35,019 nucleotides of DNA from assembly GCA_946055365.1 (NCBI GenBank), contig CAMGFM010000002.1:1-35019 (forward strand). The letters are read 5' to 3'. The notes beneath the pieces were generated by a model that saw only the letters and a list, made by a program, of their open reading frames with translations, was not told where the DNA came from and ran no database searches. Source of the stretch: an uncultured Prevotella sp. GTDB lineage: Bacteria; Bacteroidota; Bacteroidia; Bacteroidales; Bacteroidaceae. Each line of letters opens with the position of its first letter. The first letter of the stretch is position 1. The position numbers were made by a program, and so were the translations under genes. Shown one piece after another: positions 34,465 through 35,019 of this stretch.

Positions 34465-35019
34465 TTATTTGGCGGTCTTCTTGCCGTTTATGATATAAAT
34501 GCCTTTGGGCAGGCTCTTGCCAGAGCCGTCACCGCCGATGGCCTTGCCGTCGATGGCAAACACGCCCTTGCGCCCTGCCTGTGTGGCGTGGTCGTCAGCG
34601 TTGGCTGTAGCGTCGCTTATGGCAGTCTCGTTCTGGTCGACAAACTTCCATTGTGCGGCGGCAAGCTCCTCTCCCGGCTTCTGCGGCATGAGCGCGAGCG
34701 CGTTTGACTTGGCGTTGTAGTAGAGATAGAACGCCGCGCTTGCCTCACGGTTGCGGCAGGCTATGACATACACGCCCTCCTTGCCCTCTACAGGCTCCAC
34801 GAGCCATTGGTTGTAGGGCAGGCTGTCGTCAGTGGCTACAGACGGGGCTGTCCACAGGCCTGCGCACCACTCCTGTCCCAATGCGCTGATGTGGCGATAG
34901 CCCTCCGTGTTGTCCGCCGTGGTGGTGATGTCGGCCACTTCCCCGTCGGTGAGAGTGAGCGTGCCGTCCTCGACGCTCAGAAAAAGCCCCGTGCCTACGT
35001 TAAATAGAAAGTAGGGAGT
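34465..35019 (-). CDS. C-terminal part of a secreted protein with beta-trefoil-like domain and sorting-like tail (partial)
   Basis: The frame is open to the right edge, so only the last 184 residues are visible; the apparent GTG start at 34938 is internal. The first visible residues (YFLFNVGTGLFLSVEDG) and the later WLVEPVEGKEGVYVIACRN and FYLYYNAKSNALALM resemble the ricin-type beta-trefoil repeats often appended to Prevotella glycoside hydrolases. The protein ends with SLPKGIYIINGKKTAK, the same kind of tail as on the amylase. The main, upstream domain lies outside the window; a glycoside hydrolase is plausible but not seen. It is followed after 62 bases by the GH2 gene in the same orientation. 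Confidence 0.75.
   Translation of the reverse strand, partial: TPYFLFNVGTGLFLSVEDGTLTLTDGEVADITTTADNTEGYRHISALGQEWCAGLWTAPSVATDDSLPYNQWLVEPVEGKEGVYVIACRNREASAAFYLYYNAKSNALALMPQKPGEELAAAQWKFVDQNETAISDATANADDHATQAGRKGVFAIDGKAIGGDGSGKSLPKGIYIINGKKTAK

Overview
The window reads as chromosomal DNA of a Bacteroidales bacterium, most likely a fairly GC-rich member of the Prevotellaceae. The support is the SusC/SusD/SusE gene order, lipoproteins with acidic residues after the lipidated cysteine, several promoters of the Bacteroidetes TAnnTTTG type, mostly weak Shine-Dalgarno sequences, GH2 and GH13 enzymes with added sugar-binding domains, and short C-terminal tails of the G(I/V)YI(I/V)NG(K/R)K type. 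No transposon, phage or CRISPR was seen.

Layout. The left edge carries the 5' part of a tRNA-Tyr gene (minus). Next come a secreted GH2 beta-galactosidase-type enzyme (319-3621) and an SGNH-hydrolase/MBOAT pair that looks like a polysaccharide O-acetylation module (4151-6505). On the minus strand follow a periplasmic prolyl oligopeptidase (6722-8866), an SLC45-like sugar transporter of the MFS class (9106-10434) and a LacI-family regulator (10456-11550). Reading right from the divergent region is a starch-utilisation operon: susC, susD, susE and a second SusE/SusF-like lipoprotein (12254-19441). A convergent Hsp20 gene follows (19856-20284). Then comes a run of four alpha-glucan enzymes: MalQ, type I pullulanase, SusA-like neopullulanase and a secreted alpha-amylase with a CBM26-like module (21050-30237). 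The right end is a minus-strand unit: a partial gene of unknown main function, followed by a second, longer GH2 enzyme (30743-34402).

How the genes fit together (inference from families and signal peptides). The tailed amylase would cut starch outside the cell. SusCD with the two surface lipoproteins would bind and import the oligosaccharides. Periplasmic SusA and PulA would break them down, the MFS transporter would carry maltose or maltodextrin across the inner membrane, and cytoplasmic MalQ would process them. The LacI-type protein is the natural candidate regulator. A LacI-like palindrome with a central CG lies about 62 bp upstream of the -7 element of both the susC and malQ promoters.

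The most unusual feature is non-coding. Five gene-free regions hold arrays of a short, dyad-symmetric core (consensus AAAGYGSCRCTTT) repeated nearly every 21-22 bp, about two turns of the DNA helix, roughly 40 units in all. A related array with a 42-44 bp period lies between the transporter and the peptidase. I do not recognise a described function for these arrays.
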